34,515 bases of DNA from Phycisphaerae bacterium (GTDB taxonomy: Bacteria; Planctomycetota; Phycisphaerae; Phycisphaerales; UBA1924): contig JAUIHS010000035.1 of the NCBI GenBank assembly GCA_030432255.1, positions 1 to 34,515 of the forward strand, given 5' to 3'. The position numbers were made by a program, and so were the translations under genes. The notes under the pieces were generated by a model, which worked only from the letters and a program-made list of their open reading frames with translations, did no database searches and was not told the origin of the DNA. Below, piece by piece: positions 8,223-15,887 of this stretch. Numbering within the stretch: the stretch's first letter is position 1; each line of letters opens with the position of its first letter.

Positions 8223-8612
8223 GAGATGCTCCTTCGTGATTGCACAATGTGCGGCGTGTTATGCGGCGTCGGAGCGTAGCGACCCTGCCGGGCTGAACGG
8301 CGCCTCTGACTTCCCTACTGACTACGCACCCATCCCTGTGCGAAGCCTGACGTTCCTCCATCATGCTGAATGTGTGGGGGGAGTCAAGGTTTATGTCGGT
8401 ATTCGACATTCGGCACCTGGGCAATCGCTTGAAACGGCAGAGGACGCGTATCAGTTTCCTGGACCATTTTTTGCATCCATCTGAGAGAATGCTGTTACCG
8501 GTGCAGAGCAAGGGTGAGGGGTCGCCTGGATCGTCCGGGTGGTTTCCTCTGCGGCAGCCAAGTCGGCCGGGAGTGGTGCGACGGCCGGTGCATTGCGATG
8601 AAGGAGATGGCG
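8223..8612. other. Intergenic region between divergent secreted-protein genes
   Basis: 390 bp without a supported gene. A small hairpin ATGTCG-GTATT-CGACAT occupies 8393-8409. The DNA around 8340-8490 is less GC-rich and probably contains the promoters of the two divergent genes, but I cannot place -35/-10 boxes with confidence. The ribosome binding site AAGGAG (8601-8606) fixes the start of the rightward gene. Confidence 0.4.
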
Positions 8613-10907
8613 ATGACAGTTCGATGCTCTGGTGGCGGCGCCCTCGGCGCCCTGATGTCGTGCGCGGTGCTGGTGGGAACAGCGGTGGGGGGGACGGGGA
8701 CGATGCGACAGGTGGGTCCGAATGAGTGGGTGCTCGACTTCTGTGTGTCAATGCAGTTCAATGCAACCGGCGCGCAGTTGCAGAAGGTTCGTGAAGCATT
8801 CGAACTCGGCAGTCCGATCCTGTACGACGCGACGGATGGACAGGTCCGGTTCGGCCGCATTTCCATCTTCAACAACTCGCAGGGCGGGCCGGATGCCGAT
8901 GTCTGGATCCACCCGGGCATGGGCGGTGCGTTTGCAACGTATGGGCAGTACGGCGACTACGAACAGCACATCACCCTGTGGTACGGATCGAATATCGACA
9001 GTCCGGACATCACGTCATATCCGGATCGTGCCGCGTACACGATGGCGCACGAGTTTGCGCATCACCTGTGGGCCGTGCGGGATGAGTACAACGGCGTGGC
9101 GTGCGTTGAAAGCAACCCCTCATGCATGCCCGACATGCAGAACTGCTGCGACTGCGAAGCGTTTCCACACTCGCCGACGGCGACGTACTGCCTGATGGAC
9201 AACTACTTCACTCGCGGCGGCAACCTGAATTCCAACCCCAGCGGGACAGGGACATACACGCTGAATGAATTCTGCATCGACGCGAATCATGATCCGGACG
9301 GCGACAACTTCCAGACGACTTCCCTTGGCGCATCCTGCTGGACGTACATTGCGAATCATCCTGATCGCGGCCTGTCTGATCCCGGCGTCCCCATGGAAGC
9401 GTCGGGGAGTCCGCCCGGTCCACAGTTCTTTGATGATGTCGAAGAGGCGCGTTTCGTCCTGTGCATGGACACCTCGGGGAGCATGGAGACGCAGGATCTT
9501 GATGACACGGCTTCGCGTCTGCATCGGTTGAAGCAGGCGGGGCACGTCTTCATCAACCTGGTGAATGACGGCGACCGCCTGGGGGTGGTGGATTACAACA
9601 CCTTCGCGGATCCCGTGTTCCCGATCCAGATGATCAACAACGCCAACGATCGCCAGACGGCAAAGGACATCATCACGGACTTTGATCCGGACGGGTCGAC
9701 GGCGATCGGGCGCGGACTGATCGAGAGTCGGGACATGCTGACGCCGCTCCCGGATTCCTGCACGCAGCGCATCGTGCTGTGTTCGGACGGGTACGGGAAT
9801 GTGGGGCCCGATGAACTGACGGTGATCAACAGCCTGGTGAACAACCGGATTCCGACGTCCTGCCTGGCGATTGGCGGATCGGTATCGGAGGATAACCTGA
9901 AGAAGGTCGCGTATGACACGGGCGGCACGTACACGCACGTGATCTCCGGTGCCGACATTCCCCAGTCGTACGCATTCTCATATGCGGAGATGTCGAACAT
10001 CTCGGTCTTCAAGACGAACGAGGGCGATGCACCGCCGGACAGTTTTCAGACGCTGAACCACGGTGGTGAGCCGTCTGCGCCGGGCACGGTGTTCCTGCTG
10101 CTGTGGATGAATCCGAACACGGAGATGCGCATGTCGATCGTGGATCCCTCAGGACTCCCGATCGATGAGACGCTCGCGACGAACCACCCGATGATGGACT
10201 ACCTGACGGGCCTCGACTCCGTGATGTACAAGGTGCACCAGGGGTATCCGGGTGGTGGCGGCTGGACCATGGTGCTGGAGAACATGGGTGACGAGGCCAC
10301 GGATTACCAGTTGCTGACGTTCATGGAGTCGGATGGATTCCAACTTGCGGCAGGCACCGATCGACGCGTGTATCCGTGCGATGAGGAGATCATCGTCATG
10401 GCGACGCCGCAGTTTCGCGGCATCCCGGTGCGCGGCGTGGACGTGACAGCCGTCGCAACGTTGCCGAATGGTCAGACATTGAACATGGTGCTGGTGGATG
10501 ACGGCATCGAACCGGACGCGGTGCCATCCGATGGCATCTACACGGCGGCGCTGAGCAATGTGAACGAAGCAGGGGGCGTGCTCTTCGAGATCAGCGCGGA
10601 GCATGCCGGAACCGGTACGACATTCCCGGGCGAACTGGGCCTGTTCACCGATGCGCCGGACACATCGGACATCGTGCTGCCCTTCTCACGTGTGGCACGG
10701 ACGACTGCGGTTGTGACGTGCTGCCGCGCGGATGTGAATGGTGACGGGCGCGTGGACTTCGAGGACCTGAATGTCGTGCTCGGCGGCTGGGGCATGACGG
10801 TTCCGCCGTACACGGGAGGCGACACGGACGGCCGCGGCACGGTTGACTTCCGCGACCTGAACGCGGTGCTGCAGGCGTGGGGCAAGGGGATTGGGGTTGG
10901 TGATTAG
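8613..10907 (+). CDS. CLCA-like secreted metalloprotease with VWA domain and dockerin
   Basis: 764 residues. The start is set by AAGGAG at 8601-8606, 6 nt before the ATG; upstream Met codons lack such a site. An N-terminal export signal (about 1-30) is followed by a domain with AHEFAHHLWAVRDEY: zinc ligands His146 and His150, catalytic Glu147 and a downstream Asp157, the HExxH...DE signature of the calcium-activated chloride channel regulator (CLCA) proteases. A Cys-rich segment (164-194) and a von Willebrand A domain come next, with the MIDAS motif DTSGS at 286-290. Then there are beta-sandwich regions, and the GC-type dockerin at 703-764. The expected role is self-cleaving or adhesive work outside the cell. 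The last residues (GIGVGD) are encoded by a G-rich repeat that overruns the natural end after LQAWGK. Confidence 0.88.
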   Translation: MTVRCSGGGALGALMSCAVLVGTAVGGTGTMRQVGPNEWVLDFCVSMQFNATGAQLQKVREAFELGSPILYDATDGQVRFGRISIFNNSQGGPDADVWIHPGMGGAFATYGQYGDYEQHITLWYGSNIDSPDITSYPDRAAYTMAHEFAHHLWAVRDEYNGVACVESNPSCMPDMQNCCDCEAFPHSPTATYCLMDNYFTRGGNLNSNPSGTGTYTLNEFCIDANHDPDGDNFQTTSLGASCWTYIANHPDRGLSDPGVPMEASGSPPGPQFFDDVEEARFVLCMDTSGSMETQDLDDTASRLHRLKQAGHVFINLVNDGDRLGVVDYNTFADPVFPIQMINNANDRQTAKDIITDFDPDGSTAIGRGLIESRDMLTPLPDSCTQRIVLCSDGYGNVGPDELTVINSLVNNRIPTSCLAIGGSVSEDNLKKVAYDTGGTYTHVISGADIPQSYAFSYAEMSNISVFKTNEGDAPPDSFQTLNHGGEPSAPGTVFLLLWMNPNTEMRMSIVDPSGLPIDETLATNHPMMDYLTGLDSVMYKVHQGYPGGGGWTMVLENMGDEATDYQLLTFMESDGFQLAAGTDRRVYPCDEEIIVMATPQFRGIPVRGVDVTAVATLPNGQTLNMVLVDDGIEPDAVPSDGIYTAALSNVNEAGGVLFEISAEHAGTGTTFPGELGLFTDAPDTSDIVLPFSRVARTTAVVTCCRADVNGDGRVDFEDLNVVLGGWGMTVPPYTGGDTDGRGTVDFRDLNAVLQAWGKGIGVGD

Positions 10908-10983
10908 GGGTTGGGGGTTAGCGATTAGGGGTTGGGGTTGGGGGTTGGGTGGACTTATCCCTGATCCCTGGTCACTGATCCCT
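10887..10983 (+). repeat. G-rich low-complexity repeat overlapping the 3' end of a gene
   Basis: Degenerate GGGGTT/GGGGATT/GATTAGGGGTT units run from inside the CLCA-like gene to about 10946. They are followed by ATCCCTGATCCCTGGTCACTGATCCCT-like words up to 10981. G-runs of 4-5 at short intervals could form a quadruplex. It is related to the tract at 783-822. Confidence 0.6.
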
Positions 10984-10997
10984 TCTTCTCCCAATGA

Positions 10998-11027
10998 ACA
11001 AGGCGGCCCGTTTGGGGGCCGCCTTGT
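10998..11027. terminator. Strong hairpin between convergent genes, probable bidirectional terminator
   Basis: A perfect 12-bp stem (ACAAGGCGGCCC at 10998-11009 with its complement at 11016-11027) and a 6-nt loop sit between two convergent stops. No T-run follows on either strand, so intrinsic termination is uncertain; RNA stabilisation is the other option. Confidence 0.6.
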
Positions 11028-11056
11028 GAATTGCATTCAGATGTTCTGATGCGGTC

Positions 11057-12418
11057 TTATGGGCAGGTGTTGCCCCAGTTGGTGAGGACCTCATTGAGGT
11101 CATCGAAGTCCACAGCGCCGTCGCCGCCCGGGAAGGGGAAGACATCGCCGTCGGGACCGCCGGTGCCCCAGTTGGAGAGGACCATGTTGAGGTCATCGAA
11201 GTCGACCATGTTGTCGCCGTTGGCGTCACCCTCGCAGCCGGTGGGCACGGGGGTGGTGGGCACCTTGACGGCGACCATGGCGTCGCTCGGGGAGCCGGGC
11301 TTGAAGAGGCCGAGGGTCATGGTGCCATCGGTCGGGGGCTGATCCGCATCGAAGCGGAAGTTGTAGGTGGTGCCCCAGCGGATCGCGTTGGCGTTCACAT
11401 TGGTGCTGTGCGGCGTGGTGGACCAGGCAACAGCGTTGCTGCTGTGGCTGCCGGGCCAGTCGGTGCCGTCATAGGGCTCACCAGAGTGATAGAAGACATC
11501 ATGGAAGCCGACGTTGGTGACATCGACACCGTCATCAGCGCCGACGGAAACGGAGCCGACGGAGCGATCGGAGTTGAGGTTGTGCACGGCGTACTCGTAG
11601 TGCCAGGTGCCGTCGCCGTTATCGGTGACGCGGTAGGCAACTTCAATGCGGCCGTCGCCGGCGATGTCAGCGTTGACGATCACGACGTCGGGGTTGAAGG
11701 CTTGCCACGCGTACATGGCGGACTGACCTTCAACGGTGGTGTGGCCGGAGAGATCGGAGATGTTGTAGGTGCTGGGGTTGATGTTGACGCGACGGTAGGA
11801 CGCGTTGTTGTTCTTGTTGCCGACAGCGGCGTCGTCAGCGGCGACGTACTGGCCTTCGAGGATGTAGTTGGCCCCAGCGAAGATGTCAGCAGTCTGCACC
11901 TGAAGGCGGCCGCGAATCGACGACGGTCCGGAAGGATTGGAGCCAAAGGGGAAGGGGAAGGTGCCGGTGGCGGCATTGACCTCGGAGCGCGGGCCGAGAC
12001 CGGAGGCGTTCAGCGATGCCCAGTAGGTATCTGCGCAGCCGACGCCGAGGGTATCGCAGTTGGTGTTCTGGCACGATGCGCAGCCGGGTTCATTGACAGC
12101 GCAGAAGCCGTGCTTGAGCCAGGCGAGGCCGATCTGCTCCATACGGCCGTTGCTGTGCCGATACATATGCTGAGAGATGACCGGGTGATCGGCCGCCTGA
12201 GCACCGGTGTCATACCAGTCGGCCGGCGAGGTGCCGCGGTTGCACGAGGTGGTGGCGAAGGCAAAGGCCACAATGCCACCGGAGGGGCCGTAGTCTTCGT
12301 ACTCGCTGAAGCTGCCCTCACCGATGTAGAGGAGGGTGATGTCAGGGACGGCGAAGGCGGTCGATGCGGCGAAGGTGCCGGCGGCGAGCGCGAGGGCTCC
12401 GATCATGTTCTTGGACAT
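11057..12418 (-). CDS. Secreted dockerin-type protein of unknown function
   Basis: 453 residues, started at MSKNMIG, which gives a classical signal peptide (MSKNMIGALALAAGTFAASTAFA). GAGAG lies just upstream, and the longer frame adds 34 non-secretory residues. The body is rich in Asn, Gly and aromatic residues. A Cys-rich patch lies near the N-terminal third (CAVNEPGCASCQNTNCDTLGVGC, about 105-130). Toward residue 270 there is a beta segment (AYRVTDNGDGTWHYEYAVHNLNSDRS) found in many Phycisphaerales secreted proteins. Residues 394-453 are the GC-type dockerin (GDANGDNMVDFDDLN and GDGAVDFDDLN). No enzyme motif is seen. It is transcribed alone and converges with the CLCA-like gene. Confidence 0.85.
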   Translation of the reverse strand: MSKNMIGALALAAGTFAASTAFAVPDITLLYIGEGSFSEYEDYGPSGGIVAFAFATTSCNRGTSPADWYDTGAQAADHPVISQHMYRHSNGRMEQIGLAWLKHGFCAVNEPGCASCQNTNCDTLGVGCADTYWASLNASGLGPRSEVNAATGTFPFPFGSNPSGPSSIRGRLQVQTADIFAGANYILEGQYVAADDAAVGNKNNNASYRRVNINPSTYNISDLSGHTTVEGQSAMYAWQAFNPDVVIVNADIAGDGRIEVAYRVTDNGDGTWHYEYAVHNLNSDRSVGSVSVGADDGVDVTNVGFHDVFYHSGEPYDGTDWPGSHSSNAVAWSTTPHSTNVNANAIRWGTTYNFRFDADQPPTDGTMTLGLFKPGSPSDAMVAVKVPTTPVPTGCEGDANGDNMVDFDDLNMVLSNWGTGGPDGDVFPFPGGDGAVDFDDLNEVLTNWGNTCP

Positions 12419-12722
12419 TGGACAATCTCTCCGTGGTATATAGACGAGGGGACCGACACCGGACCAGGTGCGGCGTTCCTTAATATGAGGAAGGGTATCA
12501 GTCGCCGCGACGCTGGCCAAGCCTTGTCTCTGATGTCGGCTGACTGATTTCTGGACTCAAGGGTGATCTATGGGGAAGGGGCGATAAATTGGGGTGTTTT
12601 CAGGAGTTGCGACACGCTTGTTCGTGTTGTGCATGGGTCCTGTCGGGGTGGGGAGTCATCGCTCCGGCAACGAGGGCCTGTGACCTGGGACCGAGAGTCT
12701 TCCGCGCCGAATCGGTCGGTGC
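12419..12722. other. Intergenic region, no gene seen
   Basis: About 300 bp upstream of the dockerin gene and downstream of the SRPBCC gene. The DNA around 12560-12620 is locally AT-richer (GATAAATTGGGGTGTTTTCAG) and may carry the promoter of the dockerin gene. No hairpin or RNA gene is recognised. Confidence 0.3.
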
Positions 12723-13160
12723 TCAAGTCTGCTCGTTCGTCTCGCACCAGGACTTGATGGCATCCATGTCCTTCTCCACGGCCTTGCGGACCATGCCCAT
12801 GATGAGCGGGTTGATGACCCTGGCCGCGAGTTTGTGCGGCCGCGCGTCCATGTTCATGGTCATGCGTGTTCCGTCGCCCTCGGGTTCGACGGTGAAGATG
12901 GTGTCCCAGATGGTGCCGCCTGCGTCTGAGACGTAGCGCACCGAGTGGTTGGGACTGAACTCGGTGATCTCGAGTTCGGTGGTGGCTTCGCGTCTGCCCA
13001 TCTGCCGGGTTTCTCGGAAGCGTGCGCCGATGCCGGAGCGGATGTCGCTGACGTACTCGATGCGCTTGATGTCGGGCACGGCGTTGGAGAACCCTTCGGG
13101 GCTGGAGATGGCAGTGAAGACCGTCTCGACGGGTGCGTTGATGTGGCGGGTGGTGTTCAT
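12723..13160 (-). CDS. SRPBCC (START-like / polyketide cyclase-like) family protein
   Basis: 145 residues. The N-terminus TTRHINAPVETVFTAISSPEGFSNAVPDI is the classic first strand and helix of the SRPBCC fold. Central strands (RETRQMGRREATTELEITEF) and a long C-terminal helix (PLIMGMVRKAVEKDMDAIKSWCE) complete the helix-grip pattern. The family binds hydrophobic ligands in a deep pocket; no ligand can be inferred here. There is no signal peptide, so it is cytoplasmic. The promoter is probably in the 80 bp shared with the rightward small membrane ORF. Confidence 0.85.
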   Translation of the reverse strand: MNTTRHINAPVETVFTAISSPEGFSNAVPDIKRIEYVSDIRSGIGARFRETRQMGRREATTELEITEFSPNHSVRYVSDAGGTIWDTIFTVEPEGDGTRMTMNMDARPHKLAARVINPLIMGMVRKAVEKDMDAIKSWCETNEQT

Positions 13161-13240
13161 TGGGTGCGGGTCAGTGTAGCCGTCTGATGTGGGCTGTGTT
13201 GGGACACGTGGGTGTGGGGGGTTGGCCGTAGACTCGGATC

Positions 13241-13351
13241 ATGCAGATGGTCATTGATCCGGCAATCGCGCAGTCAACCACGCAGCGGGTGGCGTGGACG
13301 GTGGGAATCGTCGTCTTCGCGGCGTTGGTCCTCGCGGTGGTTGGACGTTGA
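13241..13351 (+). CDS. Small single-pass membrane peptide (36 aa)
   Basis: ATG at 13241 opens a 36-codon frame encoding MQMVIDPAIAQSTTQR followed by VAWTVGIVVFAALVLAVVGR and TGA. The second half is an uninterrupted 17-19 residue hydrophobic segment bordered by Arg, typical of a single-span inner-membrane peptide. A second hydrophobic stretch (SLMLAPIVAAVVGVGLLMRVW) follows immediately in another frame (about 13374-13436). The region could therefore encode two overlapping peptides, or one two-span protein split by a frameshift. The ribosome binding site is weak. No family is recognised. Confidence 0.45.
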   Translation: MQMVIDPAIAQSTTQRVAWTVGIVVFAALVLAVVGR

Positions 13352-13427
13352 GGTCGCACCGGTGTCACGATGGAGTCTGATGCTGGCGCCGATTGTGGCT
13401 GCGGTGGTCGGCGTCGGGCTCTTGATG

Positions 13428-13500
13428 CGTGTGTGGAGCGGGAAGGGGTGGGGGAGGTTGAAGGTTGGAGGTTGGAGGTTGTGGCTCAGAGACTGCCGGC
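13428..13500. repeat. Low-complexity GGTTGGAG repeat downstream of prfA
   Basis: GGAGGTTGAAGGTTGGAGGTTGGAGGTTG-type units (8-bp period) lie between the membrane ORF region and the end of prfA. They belong to the same class of degenerate G-rich tracts found elsewhere in the backbone gaps. Confidence 0.5.
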
Positions 13501-13534
13501 ATGGGTGTGAGCTCTGCTCCCTCGTCCCTTCTTC

Positions 13535-14617
13535 TTACAACTCCGCCAGTCGCCGCGCCGTCTCCTGCTGGATCAGCGCGTTGACGAGGGGTTCCATGTT
13601 GCCGGCGAGGGTTTGCTGCAGGTTGTAGGACTCGTTGAGTCGGTGGTCGACGGCGATGTTGTCTTTCCACCGGTAAGTGCGAATCCGTTCGGCGCGGCCG
13701 CCGGAGCCGATCTGTGTGTTGCGGGCTTCGGCTTCGGCTTGTCGTTGTTCCTGGAGTCGGCGTTCGTAGAGTCGGGCGCGGAGGAGTCGCCAGGCCTTCT
13801 CGCGGTTCTGGGTCTGCGACTTGGTTTCCTGCATGCGCACTTCGATGCCGGTCGGGCGGTGAATGAGATGAACGGCTGTCGCCACCTTGTTGACATTCTG
13901 GCCACCGGGACCCTGCGCCGTGGTGATGTGCTCGTCGACGTCGTCAGGATCGAGGTTGATGTCAATTTCCTGCGGCTCGGGGAGCACCGCGACAGTGGCG
14001 GTTGAGGTGTGGACGCGGCCCTGGGTTTCGGTGGCTGGCACGCGCTTCACGCAGTGGGTGCCCGCTTCGTGCGCGAGTTCGGACCACACCGCTTCGCCGG
14101 AGATGCTGATGATGGCGGAGCGGAGGCCGCCGCGACCGTCATCGGCTGAGACCTCGATGGGTTCGAAGGACCAGCTGCGGGTTGAGGCGTACTTCTGGTA
14201 CATGTCGAGGAGGTCCTGCGCCCAGAGTCCGGCTTCATCTCCGCCGACCCCCGCGCGGAGTTCGAGCATGATGGAGCCGATGGCGCGATCATCGGCGTTG
14301 ACGAGTTCTTCGAGTGCCTGGTTGATGACGGCTTCGGCGCGTTCCTCGACTTCGGGGAGTTCGTCACGGGCCATCTGCGTGAGTTCAGGCTCTTCGGCTT
14401 CGCTGATGACAGCCCGGAGGTCATCGGCTTCGGCGGTGAGTTTGTTGAACAGGTCGAAGGCATCGGCAACGGGGTCGAGTGCGGCCTTCCGGATGGAGAG
14501 ATCGCGAACCTGGCGATGGTCGGCGAGCACATCGGGGGTGATGAGCTGCGCGGCCAGTTCATCGCGGCTGCGCGCGAGTTGGCGGAGTCGATCGAGGATG
14601 GCGGCGGTGGGGGGCAT
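13535..14617 (-). CDS. prfA: Peptide chain release factor 1
   Basis: 360 residues, the usual RF1 length. It recognises UAA/UAG in the ribosomal A site and triggers hydrolysis of peptidyl-tRNA. The catalytic GGQ is at 238-240 (TAQGPGGQNVNKV), and the stop-codon reading tripeptide PAT is at 194-196 (KRVPATETQGRVHTS), which distinguishes RF1 from RF2 (SPF). An acidic N-terminal helical domain (1-115) precedes the core domain. ATG lies just after a G-rich repeat, so the Shine-Dalgarno cannot be separated from the background. rpmE lies upstream in the same direction, an order common in bacteria. Confidence 0.96.
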   Translation of the reverse strand: MPPTAAILDRLRQLARSRDELAAQLITPDVLADHRQVRDLSIRKAALDPVADAFDLFNKLTAEADDLRAVISEAEEPELTQMARDELPEVEERAEAVINQALEELVNADDRAIGSIMLELRAGVGGDEAGLWAQDLLDMYQKYASTRSWSFEPIEVSADDGRGGLRSAIISISGEAVWSELAHEAGTHCVKRVPATETQGRVHTSTATVAVLPEPQEIDINLDPDDVDEHITTAQGPGGQNVNKVATAVHLIHRPTGIEVRMQETKSQTQNREKAWRLLRARLYERRLQEQRQAEAEARNTQIGSGGRAERIRTYRWKDNIAVDHRLNESYNLQQTLAGNMEPLVNALIQQETARRLAEL

Positions 14618-14710
14618 TGGGTGTGGGCTGGGAGCGGGGAGTGGGGAGCAGGGAGCGGGTGGGGAGAAGAATCCCAGAAGCGAGAAGCGAGAAGCGAGAA
14701 CCGAGAATCT
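14618..14710. repeat. Tandem low-complexity repeats between rpmE and prfA
   Basis: Two adjoining arrays: 7-8 bp GGGGAGC/GGGGAGT words (about 14630-14667), then AGCGAGA-type 7-bp units (three exact copies plus variants, about 14677-14706). They lie just upstream of prfA and could change leader length by slippage. Confidence 0.65.
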
Positions 14711-14778
14711 GATCGAATGCGCATGAAAAACCGGACCCTGTGTGTGGGTCCGGTCGCGAGGTATGCGTTGCGGGGGTG

Positions 14779-14997
14779 CTACTTCTTCTTGAAGTAGTTG
14801 CCGGCGAACTTGCGCTGGAACTTCTCGACGCGTCCGGCGGCATCGACGAAGGAGGACTTCCCGGTGAAGAAGGGGTGCGAGCCGGACCAGACGTCGACGT
14901 GCATCTCGGGCACGGTGGCGCCGGTGGTCATGACGACCTCGCCGTTGAAGTAGACCTTGCAGTTCGGGTAGTACTTGGGGTGTCCTTCATTCTTCAT
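14779..14997 (-). CDS. rpmE: 50S ribosomal protein L31
   Basis: 72 residues from MKNEGHPKYYPNC. AGGA lies 8 nt upstream, so the next in-frame Met (15006) is not used. Family signatures: HPKY near the N-terminus, VDVWSGSHPFFTGK in the centre and GRVEKFQRKF near the end. Three of the four zinc-binding Cys positions are replaced (only Cys13 remains; VDVCS.CHPF has become VDVWSGSHPF), so this is the zinc-free (C-minus) form. It binds the central protuberance of the large subunit. It heads the rpmE-prfA cluster. Confidence 0.95.
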   Translation of the reverse strand: MKNEGHPKYYPNCKVYFNGEVVMTTGATVPEMHVDVWSGSHPFFTGKSSFVDAAGRVEKFQRKFAGNYFKKK

Positions 14998-15097
14998 GGC
15001 GTACATCCTGAGGTGGGCCGCGGCGGGCCGATCTGTGGGGATAATCGGGTCGAGCCGGGTATGGTAGCGAAAAAGCGAAGGGGGGCAAGTGGGGGTC

Positions 15098-15125
15098 TTG
15101 ACCGCGGTGGAGGAACGGGTACAGT
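15098..15125 (+). promoter_or_regulatory. Probable promoter of tRNA-Asn
   Basis: TTGACC (15098-15103), a 16-bp spacer and TACAGT (15120-15125) lie 14 nt before the tRNA, as expected for a sigma-70 type stable-RNA promoter. Confidence 0.6.
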
Positions 15126-15139
15126 TGGCGGTCCGTTGA

Positions 15140-15211
15140 TCCCCGATAGCTCAATGGTAGAGCGAGCGGCTGTTAACCGCTAGGTTCTAGGTTCGAGTCC
15201 TAGTCGGGGAG
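15140..15211 (+). tRNA. tRNA-Asn (anticodon GTT)
   Basis: A complete cloverleaf: 7-bp acceptor stem 15140-15146 with 15204-15210, D stem GCTC/GAGC, anticodon stem AGCGG/CCGCT with loop CTGTTAA (anticodon GTT at 15172-15174), T stem CTAGG/CCTAG with loop TTCGAGT, discriminator G at 15211. CCA is not encoded. The mobile element begins a few hundred bases downstream. No second copy of the tRNA 3' end is visible in the window. Confidence 0.97.
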
Positions 15212-15220
15212 TTTTCAAGG

Positions 15221-15248
15221 CCCGCGTCCGTTGGACGTGGGTCTTTTT
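15221..15248 (+). terminator. Intrinsic terminator of tRNA-Asn
   Basis: A 9-bp stem (CCCGCGTCC with GGACGTGGG, one G-T pair), a 3-nt loop and then TCTTTTT, directly after the tRNA. Confidence 0.9.
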
Positions 15249-15430
15249 GTTGGCGCTGGGTGGGGGTGAGCGGGGGGGTGTTGGGGCGTGTGGCGTGGGT
15301 TGGGCGCTCTCGGGTTTGGGGGGAGGGAGTGGGGTGGCGTGCTGGGGAGGTGGGGGAGGGGCAGGACTCTCGCGGTGGGGGTGAGAGTTAAGGGGGTGGT
15401 TAACGGGAGGGTTGGGGTCGGGCGGGGCAT
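15249..15430 (+). other. G-rich tract after the tRNA terminator
   Basis: About 180 nt dominated by runs of 3-8 G on the plus strand. No credible gene is present; the open frames are Pro/Gly/Arg-only. It marks the change from backbone to element: base composition turns ordinary near 15430. It has quadruplex potential. Confidence 0.5.
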
Positions 15431-15887
15431 GCATATGCCGAATTCACCTCACGCGACCCTTCGCTTTGCAGCGAACGTTTCCGCCCGAACGAGATCTCCT
15501 TGGTGGTGACATGCTTGGCCATGAGACGTTCAACACGAGCTGCGACTTGAGCTTTGCCGGAGCGCGCAGCGCGAAGGCTCCCGCTTCACCCAAGCAGCAC
15601 GGGTGATCAAGGGGGCAAATGACACCGGAAAGTCGTCGATAGTCAAGTCTCTCTACTCAACGCTAGCAGGCCACTAAGCATTTCGAATCAGGGACCGAAT
15701 GCACACTCGTGCTACCGTGTCAACCCTTGCTCGCTGCTCTCAAACGAAGCTCGCCAGAGAGATTCGGCGGAGCGCCGTAGCTCCCGAAACCAATCTTTAG
15801 CGGCCTGCTAGGCGTCTGGTGGAGTGGTGGAGCACGGCAGTCCCCCGTACCATCGGCCCCGTGACCGATCAATAGACGAGGCAACCT
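15431..15887. other. Non-coding stretch at the left edge of the mobile element
   Basis: About 460 bp with no gene longer than 64 codons that I can support. On the minus strand, about 15402-15585, there is a short frame reading RSGKAQVAARVERLMAKHVTTKEISFGRKRS, which has a natural helix-like composition and could be a relic of an interrupted gene. A long inverted repeat lies at 15661-15814. GAGG at 15876-15881 serves the restriction-modification gene. Confidence 0.4.
15661..15814. repeat. Imperfect 18-bp inverted repeat flanking about 117 bp
   Basis: CGCTAGCAGGCCACTAAG (15661-15678) matches the reverse complement of 15796-15814, apart from one mismatch and one inserted base. The shared core CTAGCAGGCC/GGCCTGCTAG is exact. 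The DNA between could fold further (CGAATC near 15684, GATTCG near 15760). It could be a small non-autonomous element, a recombination site or a binding site. Confidence 0.6.

Noticed and set aside
15140..15211. tRNA-Asn 3' end as the att core of the element
   Set aside because: No second copy of the tRNA end was found in the window, and serine recombinases usually target other sites. It remains possible if the right end lies outside.
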